Part shown: piece by piece, positions 29,628 to 30,632 of the stretch
Layout of the letters: the number at the start of each line of letters is the position of its first letter
How positions within the stretch are numbered: position 1 is the first letter of the stretch
Assembly: GCA_035558955.1 (NCBI GenBank)
Contig: DATMBX010000102.1
Span: 1-30,632, forward strand
DNA: 30,632 nucleotides
Direction of reading: 5' to 3'
Origin: DASVDE01 sp035558955
Lineage (GTDB): Bacteria > Actinomycetota > Thermoleophilia > Solirubrobacterales > 70-9
The notes under the pieces: generated by a model
What the model was told of the DNA's origin: nothing
Database searches by the model: none
The model's input: only the letters and a program-made list of their open reading frames with translations
Made by a program: the position numbers and the translations under genes

Positions 29628-30632
29628 TAGACGAACTCTTCTTCGATCGCCCGGATCGCCCGCGGGGCGCCGCGCAGAACGTCCAGCTCGGAGAGCGCGG
29701 CGACCGCTGCTTCGAAGCGCGACTCAAGGCACTCGTGCAGCACCATGACCAGCCGGGCGTCGTCGCCGATGCCGCGCTGGACCACGCTCTTGACGGAGAT
29801 CTCGTTGTCGCCGAGCACCTGGGCGATCCGCGCCAGCACGCCGGGGCGGTCGGCTACCTCCAGATGCAGGTAGAAGGACGAGGCGACGTCGGCGACGATC
29901 GGCAGCTCCTCGCGCGTTTCGTGCACCGGGGCATCGCCGGCGAGGATCGAGACGACGTCGCCGAGCACCGCCGAGGCGGTCTGCACTCCCCCGGCCCCCG
30001 GTCCCGACATCGTCACTTCGGTGATCGCCGGCGCCTCGACCATCACCGCGTTGAACGGGCCTTCGACCGGCGAGAGCGGGTGGCCTCCGTAGAGGAAGCA
30101 GGGAAAGACGCGGACGCTGATGCCGCCCTTGAGCCGCTCGGCGACGCCCAGCAGCTTCAGCGAGAGGCCCAGCTCCTTGGCGTAGGCGAGGTCGTCCGGC
30201 TGGATCGACTCGATCCCCTCGTAGGCGACCTCGGAGAGGGTGACCGGCGTGTGGAAGGCGAGGCGAGCGAGGATCGCCATCTTCGCCGCGGCGTCGGCGC
30301 CGTTGACGTCCTCGGCGGGGTCGGCTTCGGCGTAGCCCAGCTCCTGGGCGCGCGCCAGCGCATCCTCGTAGGCGGCGCCGGTGGCCGCCATCTCGCTGAG
30401 GATGAAGTTGGTGGTGCCGTTGACGATGCCGGTGATGCGGGTGACCCTGTCCCCGTGCAGGCTCTCCCGCAGCGGGCGCAGCAGCGGGATGGCGCCGGCG
30501 ACGCTGGCCTCGTAGAACAGGTCGGCACCGGCCTCGGCGGCCGCGTCGTGCAGGGCCGCGCCGTCCTCGGCCAGCAGCGCCTTGTTGGCCGTGACCACGC
30601 TCTTGCCGCGCTTGAGCGCCTCCAGCAGCCAG
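29627..30632 (-). CDS. hom: Homoserine dehydrogenase, 5' end outside window
   Basis: The frame runs off the right edge, leaving 334 C-terminal residues. These cover the end of the NAD(P)-binding domain (SVVTANKALLAEDGAALHDAA), the catalytic domain (EASVAGAIPLLRPLRESL, ITGIVNGTTNFILSEM, AQELGYAEADPAEDVNGADAAAKMAILA) and a C-terminal ACT domain (YLHLEVADRPGVLARIAQVLGDNEISVKSVVQRG). Homoserine dehydrogenase reduces aspartate semialdehyde to homoserine. The ACT domain is the usual site for feedback inhibition by threonine. There is no aspartate kinase fusion in the visible part. The stop codon overlaps the thrC start by 1 nt. The promoter of the operon lies beyond the window. Confidence 0.97.
   Translation of the reverse strand, partial: WLLEALKRGKSVVTANKALLAEDGAALHDAAAEAGADLFYEASVAGAIPLLRPLRESLHGDRVTRITGIVNGTTNFILSEMAATGAAYEDALARAQELGYAEADPAEDVNGADAAAKMAILARLAFHTPVTLSEVAYEGIESIQPDDLAYAKELGLSLKLLGVAERLKGGISVRVFPCFLYGGHPLSPVEGPFNAVMVEAPAITEVTMSGPGAGGVQTASAVLGDVVSILAGDAPVHETREELPIVADVASSFYLHLEVADRPGVLARIAQVLGDNEISVKSVVQRGIGDDARLVMVLHECLESRFEAAVAALSELDVLRGAPRAIRAIEEEFV

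Noticed and set aside
1..30632. CRISPR array, IS element, integrase, prophage or origin
   Set aside because: No regularly spaced repeats, transposase or integrase reading frames, DnaA-box cluster or attachment duplication was found on either strand.

Overview
The window is GC-rich, gene-dense bacterial chromosome. An actinobacterium is the best fit, probably class Thermoleophilia (Solirubrobacterales-like). This is inferred from gene content: a WS/DGAT acyltransferase, a MarP-like membrane serine protease, a MecA_N-type penicillin-binding protein and AddAB-type recombination helicase-nucleases. The many leaderless starts, with a TANNNT hexamer 6-9 nt before the start codon, point the same way. 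No rRNA, tRNA, CRISPR array, insertion sequence or prophage was recognised.

Layout. 1-4.0 kb: the 3' end of a thioredoxin-like protein gene, a secreted protein of unknown function (-), an NTF2-like protein, a TetR regulator coupled to an MGT-type glycosyltransferase that seems to start at CTG, and a small VOC protein. 4.0-8.2 kb: ispH (-) and a WS/DGAT acyltransferase (+) diverge from a 24-bp gap, followed by FxsA and a Fic AMP-transferase gene (-) with an operator-like inverted repeat at its promoter. 8.2-10.1 kb: a MIP18/SufT-like Fe-S assembly protein (-), an unknown gene overlapping a HAD hydrolase (+), and an unknown 151-residue protein (-). 10.2-16.4 kb: addB and addA, overlapping by ATGA. 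16.4-17.5 kb: a ribbon-helix-helix/PIN toxin-antitoxin pair and a convergent HxlR regulator. 17.5-22.5 kb: a cell-envelope block with a MarP-like protease and a penicillin-binding protein diverging from a large perfect inverted repeat, then a lipoprotein, an SRPBCC protein, a zinc-ribbon/FHA protein and a small coiled-coil protein. 22.5-27.2 kb: gltB, the glutamate synthase large subunit, with a clear promoter. 27.3-30.6 kb: the threonine operon hom-thrC-thrB plus a cupin gene (-), closed by a 24-bp perfect hairpin. hom runs off the right edge.

How it fits together. Amino-acid metabolism on the right (glutamate, homoserine, threonine), isoprenoid and neutral-lipid synthesis on the left, and DNA repair in the centre form a mainly housekeeping chromosome. 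The accessory pieces are the toxin-antitoxin pair, the Fic gene and the TetR-glycosyltransferase pair. Genes are packed tightly, with several tail-to-tail overlaps. No complete new defence or biosynthetic system stands out. The most unusual signals are regulatory: the mirror-image repeat between the protease and PBP genes, the back-to-back promoters in the 24-bp ispH gap, the repeated leaderless arrangement, and two or three genes whose best start is a non-standard codon.
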